Shown here piece after piece: positions 24,703 to 36,000 of a stretch of DNA of 64,000 nt. Source of the DNA: Pseudozyma flocculosa PF-1. Its lineage: Eukaryota; Basidiomycota; Ustilaginomycetes; Ustilaginales; Ustilaginaceae. Under the pieces are notes generated by a model. The model was given only the letters and a program-made list of their open reading frames with translations. It had not been told where the DNA came from and searched no databases. The first letter of the stretch is position 1, and each line of letters starts with the position of its first letter. The DNA lies in NCBI RefSeq assembly GCF_000417875.1, contig NW_006920869.1, positions 1-64,000 on the forward strand, given 5' to 3'. The position numbers and the translations under genes are program-made.

Positions 24703-27295
24703 TGGGGGGTTACGGGTAACGGTATCGATGGGATTGGAATTGATGCCCGTGGCCAAGGCAGCGGTACCGACGTCCAAAGCCCTGCCGCTGCTGCTCGGGA
24801 TGGACGCGGGGTAGCTCACAGCGAGGAGGGACGAGGCCAGGCCAGGGCGAGGCGAGGCACAGGCGGGCGTGGTGGCAGGTCTCTGAGGCCGTGGACCCAG
24901 GGCTCGGAGCGAGGCCAGGCGTTTGAGTGGATGGACCGCGTGCTGGGGTTCGAGCAACGCACGAATCGTCGTTTGCTCGAATTGTATTGGACGATGACGA
25001 CGAGCGCATGCTATGGTGTGTGGCGGGGGCCACGAAGAGGGGAGGGGGGGTCGATTAAGGTTGCAGGACACTCGAGCTTCCCAGGGGACGCAGCAATCAC
25101 GCACGCAGAGGCAGGCAGGTCGAATCTGCATCGCAGACGAAACCACGCGGGCCTTTAGGTAGATGTACGGTCATGCTCTGCCTTGTCCCCGAGCAAAGGG
25201 GGCTACGGGGTAGCGTCACCGTGGAAGCAGATGGCGAGGGCGAGGGAAAGGCAGACGGAGAGGGTGGGAGAGAGAGGAACGTGCTTTTGCCGGCAGGGCC
25301 AGGCCAGGCTGACTGGCAAAGCAACGTACTCAGTTCAAGAGGCCGGCCGTGCCGAAGGCCCCGGCCTGCTCGGTTGTGCCGAACAGCCACCGAGTGCCGA
25401 GAGAGCGGACCAGCCGCGTACGGCTGCCGGCCTGCCTGCCTGGCTCGCCGCACATGCGCGTCTGTGCGTCGCGAGGTTCCCGTTTATGTATGCTGGCTCG
25501 CCCTAGCGTCGAGCCGGCGTTCCATGAGCGCTGCTCGCTGCAGACGGGTCGAGCTAAATTGAGTCGAAAAATAGCAACGAAAATCCGACAGCGGCCACGC
25601 ACACCAACGTACGTGCGCATGCTCCTTGGGGCTCTGCTGCCCTTTTTCCGGGCGCCGACCGAGGGTAGCCCGCCTGCGCGACGGCGACGACGACGACGAC
25701 GACAACGACGACGAGCAGCCTGCCTGACTACCTGTATGGCTGCCTGCATGGCCACTCATCTGGCATCGTACGCCTTCGGCTGGCTGCCATAAGGGCATGC
25801 TATGGCTGGGGGCGTCTTCCGCTGCCCGAGCGTACAGCTTCGGAGCCGCCGCCGAGGCGGGGCAAGCGGTGGCGAGCATGGTCGGATTCCGACTGAACCA
25901 CACCTATCCCATCGATCTGCCTTAATGGCTTGCAATGAGCTTGGAAGCTCTCGAATCGATCCGTTACGGCTCGACTCAAGGTTCTACGGCGATCAGGAGC
26001 GAGGAAACGCTGAGCAGAACGTGCAGTCGAGCGTGCGTGCGCGCTGCCTGCGTGCTGCGCCTACGTAAAAGGATGCCGCGGTGCCGGCGGGTGGCGGGCG
26101 TACCACGCCGTTCGGGACACGGCCCTGGCTGGCCCATTTTGTTGCAGCTGCTGCCAGCCGGCCGTCGCTGGCAAGCCCCGCACCTGGGCGATGGATTCCC
26201 ACGAGGCGACCAGGCAGCGACCGACGACGGCGACAAGGATGACCGGCCCGGCGGGTGGTCATGGAACGCTACGTACGAGGGCCCGGATGGCGGTCAACAG
26301 ATGGAGCCGTGGCAGGCCCGCGCTGCACGTTGTAGACCGGTATGTACTAGGGCCCACCGCTCGACCGCTCAGTTCGTATGATCGCGTCCTCGTGGTTTCG
26401 TCGACGAAGCGTGAGGTCGCTGGGAAGGCTACAGCAGGGAACCCTGCCGGTGGTGGCTAGTTAGAGCGCGGGATGGCGGGGGGCCAGGCCGATGTTTGCG
26501 ATGCGGAGGACGGGTTCGAGGTCGTTGGATGGGAGCGAGCGAAGCGCTGCGACCCAAATCTCGCCCATCGATCCGGGCGGCCTGCCTGCCTGCCTGCTGG
26601 TGGTGTGTTCTTCGGCTCAACCACCGGCCCCGCGCTTTGGACGGTGCCGTCGTAGGCCGCAGGCCAGTCTCCGCCCCGACGTTGCGTCTGCATGCCATGC
26701 ATACCATGCATGCCCTGTCATGCGCTGCAGATGGGCATCAAGGCAGGGCGGCAGAGGCAGAGGCAGAGGCAGACACCCAGCCCTGCTGGCCTGACTGCCT
26801 GGCTGGCTGGCTGGCCGTACCCACGATGAGCCGCTTCGACGTGCGCCCCTTCCGAGACAGGCCAGGCCAGGCCAGCCGGGACGGGCCAGCCAACCAAGGG
26901 CCGGCAGGTGACCGAAGAAATAGCAAGCAAGCAAGCAAGCAGCCAAGCTCTGGGTTTCGGCGAGCTTACCAGCTGCGCAGCTGGTAGCTTGCCCCAGGCC
27001 TCCGCGGCGTCCGAGCAGAGGGGGGCCCAGGTGGACCCTGGCTGGGCCTTTCGGTGTCCCCGCTCGCTCCGAAGCAAGCTGCAGCTGCTGGTGGTGGTGG
27101 TGGTGGTCACCGAGGCGGCGGCAAGGGCCCAACCGGCGGCGCTGTTGAACGTGTTGCCGTGTGCGCTAGGCTGCTGGCCCCGCTAGCCTGGCTTGGCTGG
27201 CTTGGTCTATCTGGGACCTGGCCTAGCAAGCAAGGTGCGCTAGCCTACTGCACCACGCCACGCCACGCTACGCTACGCCTGGCCGCGGCTGCCGT

Positions 27296-27336
27296 CCTCT
27301 CTCTCTCTCTCTCCCTCTCCCTCTCTCTCTCCCTCT
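27296..27336 (+). promoter_or_regulatory. Pyrimidine-rich CT tract upstream of the regulator gene
   Basis: A nearly pure CT tract lies about 300 bp upstream of the regulator ATG and 40 bp before a TATA-like element. CT tracts are common in promoters and 5' untranslated regions of fungal genes. The role is inferred from position only. Confidence 0.4.
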
Positions 27337-27376
27337 GCGGCCCTAGTCATGCTCCCTTGGTCTTGGCGAGACGGGC

Positions 27377-27382
27377 TATAAG
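27377..27382 (+). promoter_or_regulatory. TATA-like element of the Rua1-like regulator
   Basis: TATAAG lies 260 bp upstream of the ATG at 27637 and just after the CT tract, in a region otherwise very GC-rich. Confidence 0.45.
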
Positions 27383-27636
27383 ACGGTCAGACCTTCCTCA
27401 TTGGCCCCAACGCATCGTCCACGCCGCTCTCGGACACCACCATCCTGCCTCCCCTTCGCCGTTAAGCAAGCATCGCAACCCCACCTCCTCCTCCCTCTGC
27501 CCCTCCCCTCTCCGACATCTATGGACTCGACCATCAACATCGCCGCAATCACCATCACCACAGCCATCGCCACCGCCACCGCCTTGCCCAGCGCCGGCGT
27601 CAGCCCTACCCCTGCCAGCCCTCGCGACACCACGAC

Positions 27637-29841
27637 ATGACCTCATCCTACCTCCCCGCCCGTGGCGGCTTGCTGGCCGACATGATCAACGAGTACCCCG
27701 CACTCCAGGACGACGGCGGGCATGCTCCACGATCAACGGCCCCGACCTCATACCCCTCGCTCCCCGCCTACGCGCAGCAGCAGCAGCAGCAGCATCCACT
27801 GTCGCTCGCCATGCACACGCCCCCTCAAGCACAGGCACATGGCAACCCGCTCGGCTACCCTCCCTCGACGTCGGCATCGACCTCATCCCTCGGCCTCCTC
27901 GCTGCGCCAAAGCTCGAGCCCATCGGCGAGGACGATGCAAGCGTGCCCTTCTTCTACTGCAACATGCTCCAGGCCGGCCTCAACACCAACGCCAACCTGG
28001 ACCCGGCACATGGCATCCCCTTTGCACACGAAGGACCGCGGTCCACCATGACAGCCTCGTCGTCGAGCCTCGGCGACGGCTTCGATGCCTGGTCCGCCTT
28101 CAGCGGCGACTCTCGCCCGCAGACGACCAGCTTCACCGCGGCGTCCAACGCCTCGGACTTCGGCACAAGCCTCGAGAGCTTCTCCTTTGTCCCTTCGCCT
28201 CAGCGCTCACCAACTCACGGCGAAATGGCATCCGACCCGCTCTGGGATGGCCCGGCCGGCTTCACCCCCTCCGCCCATGGCCCGCTCGACCCAATGCCAC
28301 GCTCCTTCACCACAGCCGATGCAACGTCGTCGCGCCCCTTTACGGCGCAGAGCACCGCATTTCCGTGCGCGCCACCGCCGACATCCTGGGGCCTCGATCC
28401 GATCCCCGACATGTCTCTCGGCGCCATGACGCTGCAGGACGGTCAGCCTTCGCCCAGGCCATCTGAGCCTTCCACGGCGGCGGCGGCCACAAGCCACGGC
28501 CCTGCACAGACCCACGGTTGGTCCACGGGAGACAGCCTCGCCACCTGGCTCAACCACGACGTCCTCTCCGACCTGCTGGACGAGATCAAGGGCGAACATC
28601 CGGGCCCCATCTCCGAGGAGGTCAAGCAGGACCACGACGGGCGTCCCGTGGCCGTGACGGACCGCGTCAGCCTCTACCGCCGCCGCCGCAACGCCATCGC
28701 CCAGCTGCCCCTGGTCGTCTCGTGCGGCGTCCTTTCGGCCATGGTCTCCAACGAGCCAGAGAGCGGCTCAGACATTGCTCAGTCGTCGTCGCCCTCGTCT
28801 TCTTCCGACGAGGATGGCGACGAGATGGACGACCAAGACAGCAGCGGCGTCCTCTCGCCGCTCAGCTGCCCCCTCTCGCCCACCGCCTGTCCGCTCTCGC
28901 CCAAGTCGAGCCGGCCACGCAACAAGGTGGCGCGCTCGGCATCGTGCTCCTCGATGGCCGAGCTGCCCGAGATGCACCGCACACTCTCGTCGTGGAACTT
29001 TGCGTGCCGCAGCACGGGCCGGTACCGGAGCAGCAGCAGTGCCGCCGCCTCCAAGTCGAACAAGCGCGACAAGCAGGACGCCGTGCGCGACGCGGCCGCC
29101 AAGGCGAGCAAGGCCTCCGCTGCCAAGCGTCGAGGCCGCCGCCCGCGCAGCCAGAGCCAGGCCACCGAAGCGATGGACATCGACCCGGCCGAGTCAGACT
29201 CCGAGGCCGAGCTCGCCTCGCCCAAGAAGACGGCCGACGCCTGCGCCAAGACGATCGCGGCCAGCAGCCAGCCGGGCAAGGCGGCGGGCAAGCCGAAGCG
29301 CAGCTCGGCCAAGTCGGCCAACGGCAAGAGCTTCTCGATCATGAGCCGGATCGTGCTGCGGCCGCGGCCGGGCACCGAGGATGAGGAGGTGGCCTACCCG
29401 TGCCTGCCCGACACGCTCGAGGAGGCCAAGCGCAACAATGGGCCGAGCAGCGACATGACCCAGGGCGAGGAGCCGACCGACGAGAGCCAGAGCCTCTTCC
29501 CCTCGGATCTCTACGCGCCCCGCCTCACGCGCCGCGGGCCCAACGGCCGCGAGGGCTGGTGCTCGCTCTGCACCGAGGGCGAGTGGTACTCGATGAAGCG
29601 CAGCCAGTACCTCTACCACATCCAGTACGACCACGGCGTGAGCAGCCTGACGCGCAAGGTGTTCCACGCGCCGACGCACATCCGCGTGTGGAACGACGCC
29701 GTGGAAAAGACCGAGGGGCTGTGCCATCACTGCCAGCAGTGGATCCCCATCTGCTTTGGGCCGGTGCGCAAGCGCGACTTTAAGGCGTGGTTCAAGCACG
29801 CCCACAAGTGCCACCGCGACAAGACCGGCTGCCCCATCTAG
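27637..29841 (+). CDS. rua1-like: Rua1-like C2H2 zinc-finger transcription factor
   Basis: A single-exon gene of 734 residues. Residues 1-640 are mostly disordered (Ser, Pro, Ala and Gln rich) with a Q5 run near residue 48, acidic patches near 380-400 and a basic, Lys-rich stretch near 475-510 containing RRGRRPR. The last ~95 residues form a compact Cys/His domain: GWCSLC at about 643, HIQYDHG, then GLCHHC, WIPICFG and WFKHAHKCHR. This is the paired zinc-binding arrangement of the Rua1 C-terminal family. In Ustilago maydis, Rua1 is the cluster-specific activator of ustilagic acid genes. Here the gene sits beside the SDR and fused FAS genes, which supports a pathway-specific activator. The N-terminal part cannot be compared by eye. 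Orthology to Rua1 rather than another family member is likely but not certain. Confidence 0.88.
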   Translation: MTSSYLPARGGLLADMINEYPALQDDGGHAPRSTAPTSYPSLPAYAQQQQQQHPLSLAMHTPPQAQAHGNPLGYPPSTSASTSSLGLLAAPKLEPIGEDDASVPFFYCNMLQAGLNTNANLDPAHGIPFAHEGPRSTMTASSSSLGDGFDAWSAFSGDSRPQTTSFTAASNASDFGTSLESFSFVPSPQRSPTHGEMASDPLWDGPAGFTPSAHGPLDPMPRSFTTADATSSRPFTAQSTAFPCAPPPTSWGLDPIPDMSLGAMTLQDGQPSPRPSEPSTAAAATSHGPAQTHGWSTGDSLATWLNHDVLSDLLDEIKGEHPGPISEEVKQDHDGRPVAVTDRVSLYRRRRNAIAQLPLVVSCGVLSAMVSNEPESGSDIAQSSSPSSSSDEDGDEMDDQDSSGVLSPLSCPLSPTACPLSPKSSRPRNKVARSASCSSMAELPEMHRTLSSWNFACRSTGRYRSSSSAAASKSNKRDKQDAVRDAAAKASKASAAKRRGRRPRSQSQATEAMDIDPAESDSEAELASPKKTADACAKTIAASSQPGKAAGKPKRSSAKSANGKSFSIMSRIVLRPRPGTEDEEVAYPCLPDTLEEAKRNNGPSSDMTQGEEPTDESQSLFPSDLYAPRLTRRGPNGREGWCSLCTEGEWYSMKRSQYLYHIQYDHGVSSLTRKVFHAPTHIRVWNDAVEKTEGLCHHCQQWIPICFGPVRKRDFKAWFKHAHKCHRDKTGCPI

Positions 29842-30799
29842 GCAGCGCCCACGGCCCTATCGTTTTCCCCTTCCGCCTGCGCAGATCTCATTTACCGCGC
29901 CTCTGATGTTCGCTGGTCGAGCCCCCCTTGCTCCCCGTACGTCCCGCTTTTGCATCGCAACCTCGTCGCCCTCTCCTCCTTGCTTCCCATGCCGCCGTCC
30001 TTTTGATACCATGCAAACTAGAAATTGACTAGAAGGCTCGATAGACTATTACCAGCGGTGATCCCCGCATTGATTCCCAGGCCGCCGTACCTGTCTAATT
30101 GGAGAAGAATTCAGTCGCGCCACCGTCCAGAGCGTCTTCGTTTGTGCGTGCCGTCGTCGAGCCGAGCCGAGTCGAGTCGAGTCAAGCGCCTGAGGTTCAG
30201 ACCGGGACGGAACCTCTTGGAAGGGCAGACGCGGAGCCGAGGAAAGGGAAGGAGCCGGTCCGGGCGAGAGATGAGGCGAGACGAGGGACGTTGCTATGCG
30301 AATGCGAGGGTTGGAGGCGTTTGTTTGTATCGCCCTCCGCGGGGATGGGTAGGCGAGTCGAGCTTGGAGCCAGGGCAGGGGCCAATCTAGCGATGCGCGC
30401 GGGTGGCAAGGGGGGAAAAAGGTGCTATGCGTCGCGAACGGGCGGAAGTCGACGAGCACGGCTCGACTCAACGCGGCTCGGCTCGGCTGCGGCGATAGAG
30501 CCTCGTGCGCCTGACCCGCCTCGTGGGCAGACACCGGCCAGCATCAGGAGGCCAGGGTAGGTAACTAGGTCGATCGTCTCGAACCGGAGACGAGCAGGAG
30601 GCTTCTCTCGGCTCGGACTTGTCGAGACGCGATGGAGGCGTGCCACGAGAGGTGGGCACCAGCTCGCCCGCGCCGTTCGCGTCTCACAGGCTCGAAGCTG
30701 CTCGCAGAGGTGCTGTAATCCATCGTGCTAGAATCCATCCCGATTCGCTACTCTGTACATCGCAAGGCCCATGTGGGCCCGCCCGACGATAGTTATGAT
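29842..30799. other. Intergenic, convergent gene ends
   Basis: About 960 bp lie between the regulator and the 3' end of the minus-strand reductase. No gene is seen. GAGCCGAGTCGAG-type short direct repeats occur near 30160-30190 and again in complementary form near 30460-30490. Confidence 0.5.
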
Positions 30800-32040
30800 T
30801 CATCCCTTGACCTCATCCCGTCCCTCACCCTCCTGCTGCTGCTGCTGCTCCCGAAAGGCCTTGACCTGCTGCTCAAACTCGGCCACCGTGACCTTCCACT
30901 CTCTATACTCGAGACCGAGCACGTCGTGAACGAGGGACGTGTCGATCTCTAAGCCGCCAGTGGAATCGGAGGCGGGGGTGGGATGGGCGCACATGAGCAA
31001 CCTCCTTCCAGCCGCCTGCTCCCGCTGCAGGGCGAGAAGATGGGCGTCGGCGACGTCGCGGACATCGACCCAGCCGGGGATGCGCGAGCGCGCCGGATCG
31101 CGGAGGAAGCGTACGAGCTCGAGGTTGGAGCTCCTTAGCGGCGAGCCGCACACGGTGGGGCCGGCGATGTAGACGGGCGCTACCGTCGTCATACCCACCC
31201 CCGTGCTGCGGGAGAGGGACCAGGCGAGCCGCTCGACGACCGTCTTGGAACCCATGTACACTTCGAATGGCTTGCGAAGCGTGCGCAGCCTCGTCTCGTC
31301 CATGTCGTTCCAGCTCGTTTCGTCGATCGTCGTCGTCGTAGTCGTTGCTGTACCGTCACTGCCGCCGGGTGTTGGGAGGTGGCTGGATAGGCTTGTGGTC
31401 AGCACCACCCGACGCATGTGCAGCGACGAGGCGACGTCGAAAATGGTCCGGATGGCGCCGAGCGTCGGGTCGAGGATGGTCGCGACCGCATCGGCCATAT
31501 CGCGCGACGGGACGGGCGAGGCGGTGTGAAGCACATACTGCGCTCCTGTTTCAACCCGCCCGTAGCAGCCGCAGCCGCAGCCGCAGCCGCAGCAGCAGCA
31601 GCAAGCGAGTCCGAATGTCAGCCCAGTCGTTGCGGAACGGACATCGGTGACCGTATCGAGTATCGAAGGGTCGCGACTCTCGCCGAGGGCCGGAACTCAC
31701 CTTCACACGCGCCGCGTACGGCCTCTCGGTCCGCGAGGTCCGGCACCTCGAAAACCTTGAGGGAGCCCTCGCTCACCTCGCTCTCGAAGCGCCGTAGGAG
31801 GCCAGAGGCGGAAGAGCGGCTCCGCACCGTAGCGTGCACCATGTACCCCGCTGCGAGGAGCGAGAGGACAACGTGGGCGCCCAGGAACCCTGTCGGTGCG
31901 GCGCCCAGTCGCCGAAGGCGGAGCAGAAGGGCAAAGGGGAGGGGGGGGGGGTGTCAAGGTCTGGTTCGATCTGGCAAAAAGAAGACAGCGGGGGAGGACG
32001 TACCGTTGGCACCGGTGACGACGACGGCTTCCTTTGTCAT
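30800..32040 (-). CDS. Extended short-chain dehydrogenase/reductase (DFR/CCR-like)
   Basis: A three-exon gene of 323 residues. Exon 1 is only 37 nt (32040-32004), exon 2 is 31889-31701 and exon 3 is 31545-30800. The introns are 32003-31890 (GTACGT donor) and 31700-31546 (GTGAGT donor; contains CAGCCG and CAG repeats). The splices rebuild the Rossmann motif TGANGFLGAHV at residues 9-19 and the segment YVLHTASPV at 79-87. The catalytic YxxxK is YMGSK at 172-176. This pattern is typical of NADPH-dependent extended SDRs related to dihydroflavonol-4-reductase, cinnamoyl-CoA reductase and Gre2-type carbonyl reductases. It probably reduces a ketone or aldehyde on a pathway intermediate; the substrate is unknown. 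The ustilagic acid pathway also has a dehydrogenase-type tailoring enzyme (Uhd1), but identity with it is not claimed. Confidence 0.85.
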
Positions 32041-33037
32041 TTTTGCGCGCCTTTGTTCGGATCCTCCAATCGATCGTGGGTGGGTTGCTGCTCGGTGCTC
32101 GGATCCAGCTTGCTTCGCTTGCGCTTGGTCTGTCGGTACGGTCAATTTGCTCGCTCGTTGCAAGAGGCTTGATGATCGTGTCTCCTCGACCTACGGGGCA
32201 TGTGCAGAGCAGTAACGTTTGAGACGGGGACGACGTCGCCCCTACCTCTTTATACCCTTTAAGAGGAGAGAGTCGCCTGCAATGCTCGGGGCTAGACACG
32301 ATACGGTTCGGACGCCGGCTCGCGTGGCCTCGCCCTGGGCTCCGCATCGGAAAAAAAAAAAAAGTCAAAGTCGCGCTCGCGCTCGTGCTCGAAACGATAT
32401 TCCGGTATGCTCGCGTGTGCGCCAGCCCGTGCCGGGACCTCACCACAGCTCGACAACAAGTCGACTCTCGTATGCCGTTACCGCCTCCCTTGAGCAAGCG
32501 AGCGACACGACACGTTCCCCCTCCTACCTGCCTACCTGCCTGCCGGGCTACTCTGCTAGGCTGCATTCGGGAATCGGTCAACGGGCTTCTGTATGCCCTC
32601 TTCATGGACCCCCCCCAACCCGACTTGCCGACCTACCCCGCACGTCCTACTGCCGTAGCGCAAAAGGGACCGAGACGAGGGCAACTGGAGCGCGACAACG
32701 GTTCGTCTTCTGCACGGAAGAAAGAGAGACGGAGGTCAGACAAAGGCGGACTAGAGAGATAGGGTAGCAATCGTGGATTTCGCACGGCACGGCACGGCAA
32801 GGATCGGATGACGGTATCAGACGGAGCACAGCGAGAGATTCAGAGGAAGCGGACGGACAGAACTTCTATGTGAACGGGAACCGAATCGGGGTCGCGAGGG
32901 AGCGGAGAGGTGGACCATCTACTGCGGAACTGAGACGGAGACTGGGACGGATCTGGATCTGGAACTGGAACTGGATCTGGGAATGGAACTCGAACTAGAG
33001 GCAAAGAATGGAAAGGGACGCTGCCGCAGCGCGAGCG
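32041..33037. other. Intergenic between reductase promoter and FAS 3' end
   Basis: About 1 kb contains the reductase promoter and the FAS downstream region. An A13 run is near 32350-32362. No frame with the GIGVDVE-type motif of a phosphopantetheinyl transferase domain was found, which matters because the FAS ends early. Confidence 0.5.
32249..32254 (-). promoter_or_regulatory. TATA box of the reductase gene
   Basis: On the minus strand the site reads GGGTATAAAGAGG, 209 bp upstream of the ATG at 32040. Confidence 0.5.
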
Positions 33038-36000
33038 CTACGCCGCCTCCTCGACTGCCCGCCCGTCGCCGCCGGCGGTGACGAGCGGCAGACGGAAGCC
33101 ATACGAGTCGCCGATCCTCTCGGCGCGCACCTCGGGGTCGAGGAGCACCTCGGACTCGAGCTCGGCTGGGTACGGCGCGTGCTCCTTGATGCGCACCAGG
33201 TCGCCCTTGACGAGGAGCGACTGCATCCGCCGGAACGTGATGGCCTGGCGCCGCTCGCGCCGGGAGAGGTACGCCTCGAAGTCGTCGCGCGACAGCCGGC
33301 CCAGCAGGTGCGAGCCGTGCAGCACCAGCACCGCGCCGCCGACCTGCCCAAAGCCAAACGACGTCACCAGCCCCGCGTGCAGGTCGGTCCGCGTTCGCGC
33401 CAGCGACGTGCACGGGTACATGAGGTAGTCGAACCGGCGCAGCTCGGCGGCAATGTCGTCGGCGTTGCGGTTGCCCGCCACCGTGGCGCTGTTGATGCTC
33501 TGCATCAGCCCGTTGATGGCCAACGCCGCCGCACCGCCCTTGGCGTGGCCGCACAGCCACTTTTGCGCCATGGCCGGTACCGCGTTGCCCGGCGTGCGAC
33601 CGATGCGCTGTAGCAGCTTGTGGTACACGTCCGACTCGTTGCGGTCGTTGGCCTTGGTCGAGGTGCCGTGCATCGAAATGACGCCGACGTCGTCGCCGCC
33701 GAGCCCCCACGACGCGAGCGCGCGCTTGAGCGGCGCCGCCGTCGACAGCACGCCCTGGCCGGGTGCCGGGATCGAGCGGCCCTGGCGGTCCGAGGCGGTG
33801 CGCGAAAAGGCGAGGATCCCGTTGATGGGCGCGCCGATCGCGAGCGCCGTGGCCGCGCTCATGACAATCTGGACGCCGCAGCCCATGCTCTCGACGAAGC
33901 CGCTGCGGCCGCTCGTCATGGGCTTGGACATCTCCGAGGCACCGAGGCCCGCCTGGAAGGCGTCGTCGGACGACGCCGTCGCCTTCATCTGGGCAAACTC
34001 GAACATGCTCTCCTCCGAGAGGCCCTCGTAGCCTCCGGCGACCATGATCTTGGCCTTGCCCGAGCGGATCGTCTCGGCGGCCACGTCGAGCGACTGGAGC
34101 GCCGTGGCGCACGCGCCCACCGTGGGCGTGATGGGCCCGCACGACGAGACCAGCAGCAGGTTGATCCAGCCGGCGACGGTGTTGATGAAGGTCTCCTGGA
34201 GGATGTCGTTCTGCACCTCAACGTCGTTGCGGCGGTCGCGGAACATCTTGCTGAGCGAGTTGAGGCCGCCCATGGCCGAGCCCAGGCAGGTGCCCACCTC
34301 GGAGACGTGGACGTGCTTGAAGAGCTCGTAGGGGTCGTCGATGCCCGCCTCGACGAGCGCCTCGGCGACGCAGACGAGCGCGTAGAGCGCCGTCTCGTCG
34401 GTCTGGGCCACAATGTCGTCCGGGATGCCGTAGCGCGCCGCCGACCAGCCGGTGGGCAGCTGGCCAGCTACGCGGCGGTCGAAGCGGACGGCCTTGGGCA
34501 GCAGGATGCTGGCGCCCTTCTTGAGCCGCATGTACCAGCTGCCCGTCGCCGGGTCCTCCCAGATGGCCACGTTGTCGCCGTGCTGCAGCCTGTACTTGGC
34601 CGCCTCGGACGCAGACACCTCGAGCGCCTCGAGGTCGTGGTTGAGCTGGACCTCCTGCGTGTAACCCTTGCGGTCCGGGTCGAAGCCGCGCAGCAGCTCG
34701 GGCTCGACGAGGCGGATGCCGGCGTGCTCGAGGATCTGCTTCTCGTACCGCGCCCGCACCTCGGAGTCGTGCACCGGCTCGCCCGTCTTGGCGTCGACCC
34801 AGCCGACGTAGGCCTTGCCCGACGCGAGCTTGCCGTCAAAGTGGCGGATCTTGCCCGTCAGCCAGGCCATCTCGATCAGGCCCTCGACGCTAAAGGCGCC
34901 GTCAACTTCCATTTCCCAGCGGGTCCTCGAGGATCCCCAGGGCCCGACCTCGGCGAAGCCGGTGACGACGATGACCTGGTCGAGGTCGAGCGGGCCCTCG
35001 CTGCGGGCGATAGCCTGGTTGAGCTCGTGCGAGCCGACCTCGGGGTAGGCGAACTTGGACAGGCCGCGCGGCTGGAGCTGGGCGGTGCGGTGGAGGTCGG
35101 CGGCCGCGTGCCCCTTTGTGACGGCGAACTCGTTGGAGCTCTCGGCGATGAGGGAGCGGCGGATCTCGGACGCCTGCTGGGCCGCGGCCGTCTTGGAACG
35201 CATGTGGTACGAGATGTTCTTGACCTGGCTCGCGTCGCCGGTCAGGTCGAGCATGACGGGCTCGATCTGGTTGGCGGCGGCAAAGTCGGGGTCGAGGAGG
35301 CCCATGAGGTTGAAGGCCATCTCGTGGGTGCTGAAGGTGCGCAGGCCAAGGTCGCGCTCGAGGCCCTCGGCGACGACGTCGAGGTCGGCCATCAGGTCGG
35401 TGCCGCGGCAGATGCCGATGTTGGCGCCCGTGACAAAGAGGTAGTCGGACCAGTCTTCGGAGCGCACCGAGTTGAGCAGCGTCTCGAGGCCGATCTTGCT
35501 GGCGCCGTAGAGGCCGTCGTTGCCGATGACGCCGTGGTTGAACGAGAGCGGGAGGATGACCTGAGTGGGTCGGTTGTGCAGCCTGCGCGCCGACTTGTGC
35601 GTCTTGATGGCGCCCATCAGCCGGACGACGTTGGTCAGCATGATGCGGTGGGCCAGCTCGCTCTGGTCGTCGATGCCGTCAATCTGCCGTCCGTTCTCCG
35701 AGATGGCGGCGAACGGCACCAGGACGTCGATGTCGACCTTGAGCGTCGAATAGACGTACTCGACGACGGCCGATACGTCCTTGCGCGAAGCCTGGTTGAA
35801 GGGCACCACCGTCAGCCGCGAGCCGCGGCCACCCCACTCGCGGTAGAGCTTCTGGAACTCCTGCGCCTTCTTGGGCGAGAAGCTCGAGGTGGTGACGATG
35901 ACGCGGGCGCCGCCCGAAAGGAGGCGCTTGACCATCTCAGCGGCGATCGAGCCCTTTCCGGCGCCGGTGACGAGCACGTTGAGGCCGTGGTACGACCGCC

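Larger units (their letters stand above)
21001..27636. other. Long gene-free, microsatellite-laden interval
   Basis: In 6.6 kb no frame shows a domain, signal peptide with ordered sequence, or intron-joined gene. Repeats are dense: (GA)n at 21508-21531, GGCA tracts near 22520-22545 and 22770-22798, (GCAC)n at about 23690-23740, (TTGC)n at 24116-24141, (GTTC)n at about 24453-24472, (ACGGGT)n at 24673-24702, (ACG)n at about 25680-25710 and a CT-rich tract at 27296-27336. Long open frames on both strands follow from GC bias. The last few hundred bases are the regulator promoter. Confidence 0.55.

Noticed and set aside
27054..28466. 470-codon plus-strand frame overlapping the regulator start
   Set aside because: It covers promoter repeats and the regulator's own coding region in another frame. 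It has no domain and is Arg/Pro-rich.
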